Shown here: piece after piece, positions 41,908 to 50,298 of the stretch
Position numbering within the stretch: position 1 is the stretch's first letter
Layout: each line of letters begins with the position of its first letter
Assembly (NCBI GenBank): GCA_910588215.1
Contig: CAJUQJ010000007.1
Location: 84,736-148,735 of the forward strand
DNA length: 64,000 nucleotides
Source of the DNA: an uncultured Lachnospiraceae bacterium
Lineage (GTDB): Bacteria; Bacillota; Clostridia; Lachnospirales; Lachnospiraceae
Direction: 5' to 3'
Notes under the pieces: generated by a model
Database searches by the model: none
Seen by the model: only the letters and a program-made list of their open reading frames with translations
What the model was told of the DNA's origin: nothing
Position numbers and translations under genes: made by a program

Positions 41908-43824
41908 ATGGATCAAAAAATACAGGAAGTCAATCTTTCGCAGGTAAAAGTGCATGACGGGTTCTGGTCGGCAAGACAGAGACTGATCGCTGACGTCGTA
42001 ATTCCGTTTCAGGAGAAGGTTCTGAATGATGAAGTGGAGGGCGTTGAGAAGAGCCATGCGTTTGCCAATTTCCGCATTGCAGCCGGTATGGAGGACGGAG
42101 AGTTCTACGGTATGGTCTTCCAGGACAGCGATGTGGCCAAGTGGTTGGAGGGGGTTGCTTATTCGCTTATCGTAAAACCGGATAAGGCATTGGAGAAAAG
42201 GGCGGACGATATCATTGCGGTAATCGAAAAAGCCCAGCAGCAGGACGGCTATCTAAATACTTATTTTACTATAATGGAACCGGAGCATAGATGGCAGAAT
42301 CTGCAGGAGTGCCATGAACTGTACTGTGCCGGACATATGATGGAAGCAGCGGCGGCTTATTATGATGCGACGGGTAAGGACAGGCTCTTACGGGTTATGG
42401 AGCGTATGGCCGATCATATAGCAGCGCGTTTCGGGACGGATAAACAGCCGGGAATACCGGGGCATCAGGAGATTGAAATCGGTTTGATGAAGCTGTATCA
42501 TACGACCGGCAGGGAGAAATACCGCAATCTGGCACAGTATTTCATTGATGAAAGAGGCAAAAACCCGAATTTCTTCAAGGAGGAGAAGGAAAAGCGCGGC
42601 TGGGTGCACTTCGGGACGGATCCGGAAGATACGGCATACAATCAGTGCTTTGCGCCGGTGAGAGAGCAGAAGACTGCGGAAGGGCACAGTGTGCGGGCCG
42701 TTTATATGTATACGGCCATGGCGGATCTGGCGCATGCCACTGGTGAGAAAGAGCTACTTGATGCCTGCGAGACACTTTGGGATAATATCACGCAGAAGAG
42801 AATGTACCTGACGGGAGGCATCGGTTCTACCGGCGAGGGAGAGGCCTTTACGATTGATTATGACCTGCCGGGCGATATGGCCTATGCGGAGACCTGCGCG
42901 TCCATAGGGCTGGCTTTTTTTGCCAAAAAGATGTTGGATATTCGGCCGTCTGATCGATACGCCGAGGTGCTGGAACGGGCATTATACAATGGAATCTTAA
43001 GCGGTATGCAGCTGGATGGCAAGCGGTTCTTCTATGTAAATCCGCTGGAGGTAAATCCGGGGATCTCGGGTAAACTGCACGGCTATAAGCATGTGCTGCC
43101 CCAGCGGCCTGGCTGGTATGCCTGCGCCTGCTGTCCGCCGAATCTGGTCAGAATGGTGATGTCGCTTGGAAAGTATGCGTGGAGCCAGTCGGAGCAGGCG
43201 ATCTATTCCCATTTTTATTTGGGCGGCAGAGCGGAATTTGACCAGGCGGTTCTTGAGGTGGAGAGCCGGTTTCCGTGGGAAGGGAAGGTTTCCTATACCG
43301 TTGACCCGAAGCCAGGGAGAGGCAGCTTTACGCTGGCGGTCAGAATTTCGGCCTATGCGAAAGATACGAAGATTCTGTTAAACGGCATGGCGCCGGACAA
43401 TGCCAGGGTACAGGAGGGATATCTGCATATTAGCCGTGAATGGCAGAAGGGGGACACACTGGAGATTTCTTTTGCAATGCCGGTCAGAAGAATTTACTGC
43501 AACACGAAAGTACGGAGTAATGAAAATTGTGTTGCACTCATGCGCGGTCCCATCGTGTATTGCTTTGAGGGCGTAGATAACGGGGCGGATCTTCAGCAGC
43601 TGCGGCTTTTGAGAGGGGAGGAGATCACGACGGAAATCGGTACGGAAGGCGTGCTGGCCGGAATGGTCGTTCTGAAAGCGAAGGGCAAAAGAATGGCAAC
43701 GGAAAAAACACTTTATTCGGAGAACCGGCCGACGGGTGAGCCTGCGGAATTGAAGGCCATCCCTTATTTTGCCTGGGGAAACCGCGGAGAAAATCAGATG
43801 CGGGTGTGGATACAGGAAGCTTAA
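41908..43824 (+). CDS. GH127 beta-L-arabinofuranosidase
   Basis: 638-residue glycoside hydrolase family 127 enzyme, the usual length. The (alpha/alpha)6 barrel covers about 10-420 and ends in C-terminal beta-sandwich domains. The zinc-bound active site is visible: Glu in VNPLEVNPG and the cysteine cluster in YACACCPPNLVRM (about 408-420), where the family uses a Cys nucleophile coordinated to Zn. N-terminal VHDGFWSARQ and the TGGIGSTGEGEAFT segment are also typical. It releases L-arabinofuranose from beta-linked oligosaccharides, as in hydroxyproline-rich glycoproteins. Cytoplasmic, no signal peptide. Last gene of the operon. Confidence 0.92.
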   Translation: MDQKIQEVNLSQVKVHDGFWSARQRLIADVVIPFQEKVLNDEVEGVEKSHAFANFRIAAGMEDGEFYGMVFQDSDVAKWLEGVAYSLIVKPDKALEKRADDIIAVIEKAQQQDGYLNTYFTIMEPEHRWQNLQECHELYCAGHMMEAAAAYYDATGKDRLLRVMERMADHIAARFGTDKQPGIPGHQEIEIGLMKLYHTTGREKYRNLAQYFIDERGKNPNFFKEEKEKRGWVHFGTDPEDTAYNQCFAPVREQKTAEGHSVRAVYMYTAMADLAHATGEKELLDACETLWDNITQKRMYLTGGIGSTGEGEAFTIDYDLPGDMAYAETCASIGLAFFAKKMLDIRPSDRYAEVLERALYNGILSGMQLDGKRFFYVNPLEVNPGISGKLHGYKHVLPQRPGWYACACCPPNLVRMVMSLGKYAWSQSEQAIYSHFYLGGRAEFDQAVLEVESRFPWEGKVSYTVDPKPGRGSFTLAVRISAYAKDTKILLNGMAPDNARVQEGYLHISREWQKGDTLEISFAMPVRRIYCNTKVRSNENCVALMRGPIVYCFEGVDNGADLQQLRLLRGEEITTEIGTEGVLAGMVVLKAKGKRMATEKTLYSENRPTGEPAELKAIPYFAWGNRGENQMRVWIQEA

Positions 43825-43856
43825 GATATTTGTTTTTCCGGAAAGCTGTTGACAGA

Positions 43857-43883
43857 AGAGGACAGGCCGAAAGCCTGTCCTCT
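43857..43883. terminator. Strong hairpin between GH127 and rubredoxin
   Basis: Perfect 11-bp stem AGAGGACAGGC with loop CGAAA. T-runs are weak on both sides, but its place between two converging genes suggests a shared terminator. Confidence 0.65.
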
Positions 43884-43916
43884 GGTCATAATACGCAAGA
43901 TGACGTATTCCTTTAC

Positions 43917-44090
43917 TTAATTGAAATTGTCGATGCAGGGCTGGAACATATCCTTTGTCACACCGCAAAGAGGGCAGCACCAGTCAGCCGGCAGATCTTC
44001 AAATGCTGTGCCGGGCTTGATGCCATGCTCCGGATCACCCTTTTCAGGATCATATGTATAGCCACAAGGATTGCAAAAATATTTCTTCAT
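43917..44090 (-). CDS. Rubredoxin
   Basis: 57-residue electron carrier with a single Fe(SCys)4 site. Both cysteine pairs are present: [18 protein letters not shown] near the N-terminus and [11 protein letters not shown] near the C-terminus, plus the conserved aromatic residues and [14 protein letters not shown] lies 9 bp upstream of the ATG. It is encoded next to reverse rubrerythrin, for which rubredoxin is a known electron donor in clostridial peroxide and oxygen reduction. The first pair is CxxCG, as expected. The residue preceding the second pair is an extra Cys (WCCPLC), which is slightly unusual. Confidence 0.95.
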   Translation of the reverse strand: MKKYFCNPCGYTYDPEKGDPEHGIKPGTAFEDLPADWCCPLCGVTKDMFQPCIDNFN

Positions 44091-44284
44091 GAGTAATGTC
44101 CTCCGTTCTTTTCTACTGATTGTTGTATGATAATGTTCTATCTATTGTTTGTCTATGTATTCTCCGCAGGCCATTATTGCAGAATGATCAGAACAGCAAA
44201 GCCTGCGGGATATAGCCGGTCGAATGATAGCTGCCAGCTTCGCCCAAATATCTTTCGGGCAAACCCAACTCGTCCAAATAAGAT

Positions 44285-44824
44285 TTAGCCGAAATATCTC
44301 TTTAAGAGACCTGCAAAAGCCTTACCGTGGCGAGCCTCGTCGCGAGCCATTTCGTGAACTGTGTCGTGGATCGCATCCAGGTTAGCAGCCTTAGCGCGCT
44401 TAGCCAGATCGAATTTACCAGCGGTAGCGCCGTTCTCGGCTTCTACTCTCATTTCCAGGTTCTTCTTGGTGGAATCTGTCACTACTTCACCGAGCAATTC
44501 CGCAAACTTAGCAGCGTGCTCTGCCTCTTCCCATGCAGCTTTCTCCCAGTACAAACCGATCTCCGGATAGCCTTCTCTGTGAGCAACTCTAGCCATTGCA
44601 AGGTACATACCTACTTCTGTGCACTCCCCGTTAAAGTTAGCACGAAGATCAGCCATGATGTCTTCGCTGACGCCCTTCGCTACGCCTACAACGTGCTCAG
44701 CAGCCCATTCCATCTCACCGCCCTGTGCCGTGAATTTCTCAGCGGGTGCATTACATACCGGGCACTTCTCCGGAGCAGCGTCTCCCTCGTGTACATAGCC
44801 ACATACCTGACATACAAATTTCAT
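44285..44824 (-). CDS. Reverse rubrerythrin (NADH peroxidase component)
   Basis: 179 residues. An N-terminal rubredoxin-like domain (about 1-38) with [20 protein letters not shown] is followed by a four-helix diiron domain carrying the ExxH-type ligands ([32 protein letters not shown] and [21 protein letters not shown]). This domain order is that of clostridial reverse rubrerythrins, which reduce H2O2 and O2. ATG 44824 is chosen because AAGGAG stands 9 bp upstream; ATG 44830 is possible. The gene is flanked by rubredoxin and PerR genes on the same strand, so it is probably PerR-regulated. Confidence 0.93.
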   Translation of the reverse strand: MKFVCQVCGYVHEGDAAPEKCPVCNAPAEKFTAQGGEMEWAAEHVVGVAKGVSEDIMADLRANFNGECTEVGMYLAMARVAHREGYPEIGLYWEKAAWEEAEHAAKFAELLGEVVTDSTKKNLEMRVEAENGATAGKFDLAKRAKAANLDAIHDTVHEMARDEARHGKAFAGLLKRYFG

Positions 44825-44930
44825 AATCATGTTCTCCTTTTCTTTTTGAAATATATTGTAAGACATTGCATTGAAAATATGCCTGTCTCAGTTCGCAATC
44901 TTTAAATACGACCAGAAATTAATATCCGGG

Positions 44931-44977
44931 TTTGCGAAGCAAAACTCGCAAAGTTAATTTGCTTTACAAATTAACTT
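44931..44977 (-). terminator. Paired hairpins at the 3' end of perR
   Basis: Stem 1 pairs AAGTTAATTTG with CAAATTAACTT (44951-44976) and contains the perR stop. Stem 2 pairs TTTGCGA with TCGCAAA (44931-44952). A T-run follows on the plus side only, so polarity is unclear. Confidence 0.5.
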
Positions 44978-45353
44978 TTTTGCAGTTACCGCAAAGTCCA
45001 TGGAAATATGTGACATACCCCTGGATCTCCCCGGCAAATCCGGCTTCTGCCATATCTATGATATGATCGAGGCTGTCCATTTTCAGGTCGATGATCTGTC
45101 CGCACTGCGTACAGACAAAATGGTAATGAGCGGAAGTGTCCGCGTCAAAATGGTCAACCCCGTCGTCAAAACGAAGACGCTGAATCTCGCCGATATCTGC
45201 AAGCAGGGAAAGATTGCGGTATACAGTGCCGAGACTGATATTAGGATATTCATTTCGGACATTCATATACACCGTATCGGCAGTAGGATGATCCTTGCGA
45301 GTCATCAGAAAATCTTTGATCACTTGTCTTTGTCTGCTGTATTTGAGTGCCAT
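44964..45353 (-). CDS. perR: Fur-family peroxide repressor PerR
   Basis: 129 residues. Winged helix about 1-80 (TADTVYMNVRNEYPNISLGTVYRNL) and a metal-binding dimer domain with GVDHFDADTSAHYHFVCTQCGQIIDL and the CGNCKK zinc pair at the C-terminus. The His and Asp ligands whose oxidation inactivates PerR are present. ATG 45353 is chosen for AAAGGAG 5 bp upstream. The longer frame to 45404 lacks a ribosome site. It represses peroxide defence genes in the absence of H2O2. The neighbouring reverse rubrerythrin and rubredoxin are expected targets. No perfect Per box was found. Confidence 0.93.
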   Translation of the reverse strand: MALKYSRQRQVIKDFLMTRKDHPTADTVYMNVRNEYPNISLGTVYRNLSLLADIGEIQRLRFDDGVDHFDADTSAHYHFVCTQCGQIIDLKMDSLDHIIDMAEAGFAGEIQGYVTYFHGLCGNCKKVNL

Positions 45354-45718
45354 CTCAACTCCTTTAAAATAGGAATCATTACTATTATGGGATAAATATA
45401 ACAAATCTGGAAGAATCTGTCAACTATCAAATTGTAGATTCAGAGGTATCATCAATATTTTTTTTAAAGGTGGAGTTGCATTTTTACACAATGAAATATG
45501 ATGATTCCCGAAATATTTTATAAATATTTTATAAGATTATCGGATATGTTTTATTTCTAGAGGCAGAAAATATGATATATTATTTACTATGAAAGTCTTG
45601 GACATCTACTTCTATTTATGTTGGTATGATGATACGGGATTTGAATATTTAGTATAAAAGCTTTATAAATGATCAACGGGCTGTCAACAAGAGCAGTCGA
45701 GAGAAAAGGGGTATTTTT
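45354..45718. other. Intergenic region perR / kinase
   Basis: AT-rich, about 365 bp. It must contain divergent promoters for perR and the kinase. A weak dyad around ATCATTACTATTAT (45373-45386) could be a poor Per-type site. No gene was seen. Confidence 0.35.
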
Positions 45719-47197
45719 GTGAAGTTTAAAACAAGACTTATGGTCACATCAGTAGTTATCGTGCTGCTGCCACTGCTGTTGACTTGTGCCGCATTTCTTT
45801 TGGTCGGCAGCCACATAGAGGATGCGGAGGGTGAGTTCGGGCTTCTGGATGTGAATAGAATCCCTTTTACTTATACGATCGAGAATTACAGTCGGATCTC
45901 GGAAGAGCTTCTGCATGAGGTAAAGAGACAGATCGCGGACGATCCGGCCAGACTTGAGGATAAGGAATATCTTGACGAGATCAGCGCACAGCTTAACAGC
46001 AAATTTTCCTATATCATTGTCAGAAAAGGTGATACGGTCTATTATACGAGCAACCACACTGCTGCCAGGAAGATCTTCAATACGCTGCCTGAGCATGGGA
46101 ATGAGATACCGTATATGGAGACAGGCTATTATTACAATGATATGAAGAAACTGGTCAAGCAGGTCGATTTCGAGTTTACAGACGGAGACAAGGGTAGTTT
46201 CTTTATCGTGTCAGGCGTAAGCTCTTTGATCTCCAAGAAAGTATTGCGGAATATGATCATAGCCTTTATCCTGGTACTCGTTTTTACAAGTCTTGTGTTG
46301 ACGCAGTGGATCCAGAAGGGAATCTTTACGCCGATCAATCAGCTGGACATTGCGATGCAGAATATCGCGGAGGGCAATCTGGAGTATATGCTGACCACCG
46401 AGGAAAAGGGCGAGATCGGCGAGCTGTACCGCAATTATGAGGATATGCGGCTGCGGCTGAAAGAGTCAACGGATGAGAAATTTGAACATGAGCAGAAGAA
46501 CAAAGAGCTGGTGAGCAATATTTCTCACGACTTGAAAACACCGATCACGGCGATCAAGGGCTATGTGGAAGGGATCATGGACGGCGTGGCAGACACACCG
46601 GAGAAGATGAACAAATATATTAAGACGATCTATGATAAGGCCAATGACATGGATCGGCTGATCAATGAGCTGACTACGTATTCCGGCATAGACAACAATA
46701 GGATCCCATATACATTCCGCAGGATCAATGTGGCGGATTACTTCGGAGATTGTGTGGAGGAAGTGGGACTGGATCTGGAATCCAAGAATATACAGCTCAA
46801 TTATGACGATCTGGTGGAGCCATCCACGCAGATCATCGCCGATCCGGAGCAGTTGAAGAGGGTCATCAGCAATATCATCGGCAACAGTGTGAAGTATATG
46901 GATAAGGAGCAGGGAATCATTGATATCCGCATCCTGGATGAGGTGGATTCCATTCGTGTCGAGATAGAAGACAACGGTATGGGGATCGCGGCCAAGGATC
47001 TGCCTAACGTATTTGAACGTTTTTACCGTACGGACGCTTCCCGCAATTCCTCAAAGGGAGGAAGCGGTATAGGGCTGTCCATTGTGAAGAAGATCATAGA
47101 GGATCACGGGGGCTATATCTGGGCGACCAGCAGAGAGACGGAAGGTACGTGTATGCATTTCGTGATCCGGAAATATCAGGCGCCGCCGGAGCAATAA
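45719..47197 (+). CDS. HAMP-containing sensor histidine kinase
   Basis: 492 residues. Transmembrane helices near 8-28 and 178-200 bound an extracytoplasmic domain of about 145 residues. HAMP (about 200-255) follows with FTPINQLDIAMQNIAEGNL, then LVSNISHDLKTPITAIKGY (His near 269). The catalytic region shows ISNIIGNSVKYMD, EDNGMGIAAKDL and GGSGIGLSIVKKII. The GTG start at 45719 has AAAAGGGG 7 bp upstream. Here the kinase precedes the regulator, the reverse of the window's other OmpR-type pairs. The signal is unknown. Confidence 0.9.
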   Translation: MKFKTRLMVTSVVIVLLPLLLTCAAFLLVGSHIEDAEGEFGLLDVNRIPFTYTIENYSRISEELLHEVKRQIADDPARLEDKEYLDEISAQLNSKFSYIIVRKGDTVYYTSNHTAARKIFNTLPEHGNEIPYMETGYYYNDMKKLVKQVDFEFTDGDKGSFFIVSGVSSLISKKVLRNMIIAFILVLVFTSLVLTQWIQKGIFTPINQLDIAMQNIAEGNLEYMLTTEEKGEIGELYRNYEDMRLRLKESTDEKFEHEQKNKELVSNISHDLKTPITAIKGYVEGIMDGVADTPEKMNKYIKTIYDKANDMDRLINELTTYSGIDNNRIPYTFRRINVADYFGDCVEEVGLDLESKNIQLNYDDLVEPSTQIIADPEQLKRVISNIIGNSVKYMDKEQGIIDIRILDEVDSIRVEIEDNGMGIAAKDLPNVFERFYRTDASRNSSKGGSGIGLSIVKKIIEDHGGYIWATSRETEGTCMHFVIRKYQAPPEQ

Positions 47198-47229
47198 TGA
47201 ATAATCATAAGTGAGAAAGGATGAAGGTC

Positions 47230-47919
47230 ATGAGTAAAATTTTAATCGTGGAAGATGAAGAGGCGATCGCGGATCTGGAGAAAGACTACCTTGAATTGAG
47301 CGATTTCGAGGTTACGATCGAGAATACCGGAGATAAGGGGCTGGAGACAGCTATGACCGGAGATTTTGATCTGGTGATCCTGGATCTGATGCTGCCGGGT
47401 ATGGACGGATTTGAGGTATGTAAGAAGATCCGCGAGGAGAAGAATATACCGATCATCATGGTGTCTGCCAAGAAAGATGATATAGATAAGATCAGAGGTC
47501 TTGGGCTGGGCGCGGACGATTATATGACGAAGCCTTTCAGCCCATCGGAACTTGTAGCCAGAGTTAAGGCGCATATGGCACGTTATGACAGGTTGGTGGG
47601 CAGCAGCCAGAAGGTCAATGATATCATTGAGATCAGAGGGCTTAAGATCGACAAGACCGCCAGAAGAGTTTATGTGAATGGAGAGGAGAGGATTTTTACG
47701 ACGAAGGAGTTTGATCTGCTGACGTTCCTCGCGGAGAATCCGAATCATGTGTATTCCAAGGAAGAATTGTTCCGTGAGATCTGGGATATGGATTCCATTG
47801 GCGATATCGCCACGGTCACAGTGCACATTAAGAAGATACGGGAAAAGATTGAATTTGAGACTGCCAAGCCGCAGTATATCGAGACGATCTGGGGTGTTGG
47901 ATATCGTTTCAAAGTTTGA
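47230..47919 (+). CDS. OmpR/PhoB-family response regulator
   Basis: 229 residues from ATG 47230; an in-frame ATG at 47221 would add MKV. Receiver domain with phospho-acceptor Asp about 52 (LDLMLPGMDG) and Lys in DYMTKPF. The winged-helix domain ends YIETIWGVGYRFKV. Cognate of the preceding kinase, with a 32-bp gap. The target is unknown. Confidence 0.92.
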   Translation: MSKILIVEDEEAIADLEKDYLELSDFEVTIENTGDKGLETAMTGDFDLVILDLMLPGMDGFEVCKKIREEKNIPIIMVSAKKDDIDKIRGLGLGADDYMTKPFSPSELVARVKAHMARYDRLVGSSQKVNDIIEIRGLKIDKTARRVYVNGEERIFTTKEFDLLTFLAENPNHVYSKEELFREIWDMDSIGDIATVTVHIKKIREKIEFETAKPQYIETIWGVGYRFKV

Positions 47920-47990
47920 TTATCATCAATTTTAAGGAATGACATCATGAAGGATGGACAGACTTTAAGAAGTAGGAAAGCGGAGAGCAT

Positions 47991-48803
47991 ATGAATCAGA
48001 AGAGGATTCTGTACGAGGATCAGGATATCATAGTGTGCCATAAGGCGGCCGGGATCGCCACGCAGACTTCCAGGGTCGGTCAGGCGGATATGGTCAGTGA
48101 GGTCAGGAATTATCTGTCACGTTCCGGAGGCGGTGTGCCATACATCGGAATCGCCCATCGTCTGGATCAGCCGGTGGAGGGGGTTCTCGTACTGGCAAAG
48201 AATAAGAATGCCGCGGCCGGATTGAGCCGTCAGATCACCGGGGAGAAGACGGAGAAATACTATTATGCGGTGGTCTGCGGCCATACCGTTAAGATGCAGG
48301 GAGACTTGGAGGATTATCTGTGTAAAGATGGCAGAACAAATACATCGGCTATCGTGCCGCCGGAGTTGAAGGATGCGAAACGTGCGCTCTTGCATTATGA
48401 GATTATAGCAAAGAGAGCTGTAGCAGCAGTTACAGGAGACCGGGAAGGGTGCGGAAACGCAGATATCGGTGCAGATTTGGGGGAAACCGGCGGATGTAAA
48501 CTTATGCTTGCCAGGATCCGCCTGTACACCGGCAGGCACCATCAGATCCGAGTACAGATGAGTCACGCCGGTATGAGCCTGCTGGGGGATTACAAATACG
48601 CCGATGGGGAGACGATCGGCATCTCGAAGCAGCTGCAGATCAAAGAAGTGGCCCTATGTGCGTACCGGCTTTCCTTCTTTCATCCGGTGACCGGAAAGCG
48701 GATGGAATTTCAGATCAGGCCGGAAGGGAAGGGTTTTCAGATAGGGGATTTTCCGGAAGTGCTCAATGAAATGGAAAAGATTCCGGTCGAAAGTAGAGTA
48801 TAG
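47991..48803 (+). CDS. RluA-family pseudouridine synthase
   Basis: 270 residues. Converts uridine to pseudouridine in rRNA or tRNA. The catalytic Asp lies in GIAHRLDQPVEGVLVLAKN (about 60), and the RluA-type tail motif RIRLYTGRHHQIRVQMSHAG (about 177-196) is present. An unusual roughly 25-residue insertion (AAVTGDREGCGNADIGADLGETGGC) sits just before it. The N-terminal S4-like domain is absent, so it is of the short RluA type, with target unknown. It is 71 bp downstream of the regulator and may share its transcript. Confidence 0.88.
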   Translation: MNQKRILYEDQDIIVCHKAAGIATQTSRVGQADMVSEVRNYLSRSGGGVPYIGIAHRLDQPVEGVLVLAKNKNAAAGLSRQITGEKTEKYYYAVVCGHTVKMQGDLEDYLCKDGRTNTSAIVPPELKDAKRALLHYEIIAKRAVAAVTGDREGCGNADIGADLGETGGCKLMLARIRLYTGRHHQIRVQMSHAGMSLLGDYKYADGETIGISKQLQIKEVALCAYRLSFFHPVTGKRMEFQIRPEGKGFQIGDFPEVLNEMEKIPVESRV

Positions 48804-48850
48804 TGGTATAATGACCGCCAAATGAAACATAATAAGGAAGAATAGAGGTA

Positions 48851-48881
48851 AGAAGCAGAGATTAAGATTCTGCTTCTTTTT
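48851..48881 (+). terminator. Rho-independent terminator
   Basis: AGAAGCAGA pairs with TCTGCTTCT around a 9-nt loop, followed by TTTTTC. It closes the kinase/regulator/RluA transcript. Confidence 0.85.
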
Positions 48882-48916
48882 CAAATCATAAGAAAGTTTT
48901 CTGGGAAGGATCCGTA

Positions 48917-49050
48917 TTCATTCCCGCGAGCAATGAGCCAAGTACCGTGCTTGCACGAGTATTTGGTGAATGCCGCGAGGGTCAGATACCCCGCAGCTCT
49001 GCTGCGTTGCAAGTTGGATGCCCCGTCAGCTTGCTGCGGGGTATTTGACT
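48917..49050. repeat. 134-bp dispersed repeat, copy A
   Basis: Matches 62109-62242 in inverted orientation at 132 of 134 positions. It contains two hairpins: CCAAGTACCGTGC / GCACGAGTATTTGG around a 2-nt loop, and a large outer stem joining GTCAGATACCCCGCAGC with GCTGCGGGGTATTTGAC. No coding frame and no transposase-type ends were recognised. Related 20-bp fragments lie at 26083 and 35279. Confidence 0.85.
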
Positions 49051-49120
49051 CTATAAGAAAGTCCTTGCCGCTGCAAAGCGCCATAAGGTACTTTTCACTA
49101 TCTGAGAGAGGATACTGCAT

Positions 49121-49169
49121 AATACAGTAACAAATAATACAGTAAATAATACAGTAACGAATAATACAG
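49121..49169 (+). repeat. Short tandem repeat ahead of the YtvI-like gene
   Basis: AATACAG recurs at 49121, 49136, 49148 and 49163 inside AATAATACAGTAAC units, spaced 15, 12 and 15 bp. It ends 20 bp before the next start codon, so it forms most of the leader. Confidence 0.7.
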
Positions 49170-49188
49170 CAAAGAAAGGTACACCAGC

Positions 49189-50223
49189 ATGGCGGAGGAA
49201 ATTAGCACACTTTGGGAAAATAAACTGATTCGGATGAGCGTGATCTGCATTGGCGTCTGGTTTTTCTTCCGCTATCTCTTTACGCTGGCAGCGCCTTTTA
49301 TCCTCGCGTTTCTGCTGATCAGCCTGTGTTATCCGTTGCTGGAGCGTATCCAGAAAAAGATTCCTGTCAAAAAGAAATTCCTGGCGATCGGCATTATCCT
49401 TCCGCTGTTTGTATTGGTGGTGGCAGTGCTGTGGTTTGTGATGTTGTTTGGCGGCAGGCAGCTGGCAGGGCTTCCGGAATTCTGTACGCAGGTGGGGCAG
49501 CAGCTGGAATTCTTCTTTCATAAATGTTGCGGCGGCCTGGACGGGAGATTTGGCTGGGACGGGCAGCAGATAGAGACTTATTTGATCGAGCAGATGACGG
49601 TAGTCATGGAGAATGTGCAGATACAGGTAGTACCGCAGATTTTGTCCTCATCTTATAATTGCTTTAAGGGGATCTTTGCAACGGTCGGCTTTCTGGCGAT
49701 CACGTGTATCGCGGCATTTTTGCTGGAAAAAGAGTATGCGGGGCTGGTGGAACGGTTAAAGAGATCCCAGGAGCTGAGTGTCGTCTGGTCTGTGGTGGAA
49801 GGTGTTCTATCCTATATCATTACTTTTGTAAAAGCACAGGGAGTGATCCTGCTCATTATCAGCGTGGTATGCAGTGTGGTGCTGGGGATCGCTGGGATTC
49901 CAGGCGGCATTTTGCTTGGCTTGCTTGCTGGATTTCTGGATATGCTGCCCTTTATCGGCACGGGGATCGTACTGGTGCCGCTATCTGTCTGGCAGCTGTT
50001 GAACGGCCAGTATATACGGACGGTGGTATGCCTGGCATTGTACGGAGCCTGCATCGTCACCAGGGAGCTGCTTGAGCCGAAGCTGATCGGCAAGCGGATG
50101 GGCATAGCCCCGGTTTTTATGCTGATGGCCGTGTATGCGGGGGTGAAGCTGTTCGGTGTGGGCGGGATCGTTAAGGGACCGCTGGCATTGATCGTGATCT
50201 ATGAGATATGGAAGCGGGAATAG
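49189..50223 (+). CDS. AI-2E/YtvI-family membrane protein
   Basis: 344 residues with about eight hydrophobic segments. It has the AI-2E transporter family pattern: an N-terminal pair of helices (about 22-45 and 60-85), an extracytoplasmic/amphipathic loop, then helices from 155, with GIPGGILLGLLAGFLDMLPFIGTGIVLVP (about 225-255) and LEPKLIGKRMGIAPVFMLMAVYAGVKLFGVGGIVKGPLALIV near the C-terminus. In clostridia such proteins are often annotated as sporulation protein YtvI. A transporter role is family-level inference. Ribosome site GAAAGG. Confidence 0.85.
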   Translation: MAEEISTLWENKLIRMSVICIGVWFFFRYLFTLAAPFILAFLLISLCYPLLERIQKKIPVKKKFLAIGIILPLFVLVVAVLWFVMLFGGRQLAGLPEFCTQVGQQLEFFFHKCCGGLDGRFGWDGQQIETYLIEQMTVVMENVQIQVVPQILSSSYNCFKGIFATVGFLAITCIAAFLLEKEYAGLVERLKRSQELSVVWSVVEGVLSYIITFVKAQGVILLIISVVCSVVLGIAGIPGGILLGLLAGFLDMLPFIGTGIVLVPLSVWQLLNGQYIRTVVCLALYGACIVTRELLEPKLIGKRMGIAPVFMLMAVYAGVKLFGVGGIVKGPLALIVIYEIWKRE

Positions 50224-50298
50224 GATTTGACGAAAAGGCGGCATTAGATTATGATAAATTAGATATTTATATTTTGATAGAGAGAATGTGACGGCAAA

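Noticed and set aside
49121..49169. Possible CRISPR array
   Set aside because: The repeats are only 7-14 bp, spacers are 5-8 bp and there are no cas genes.
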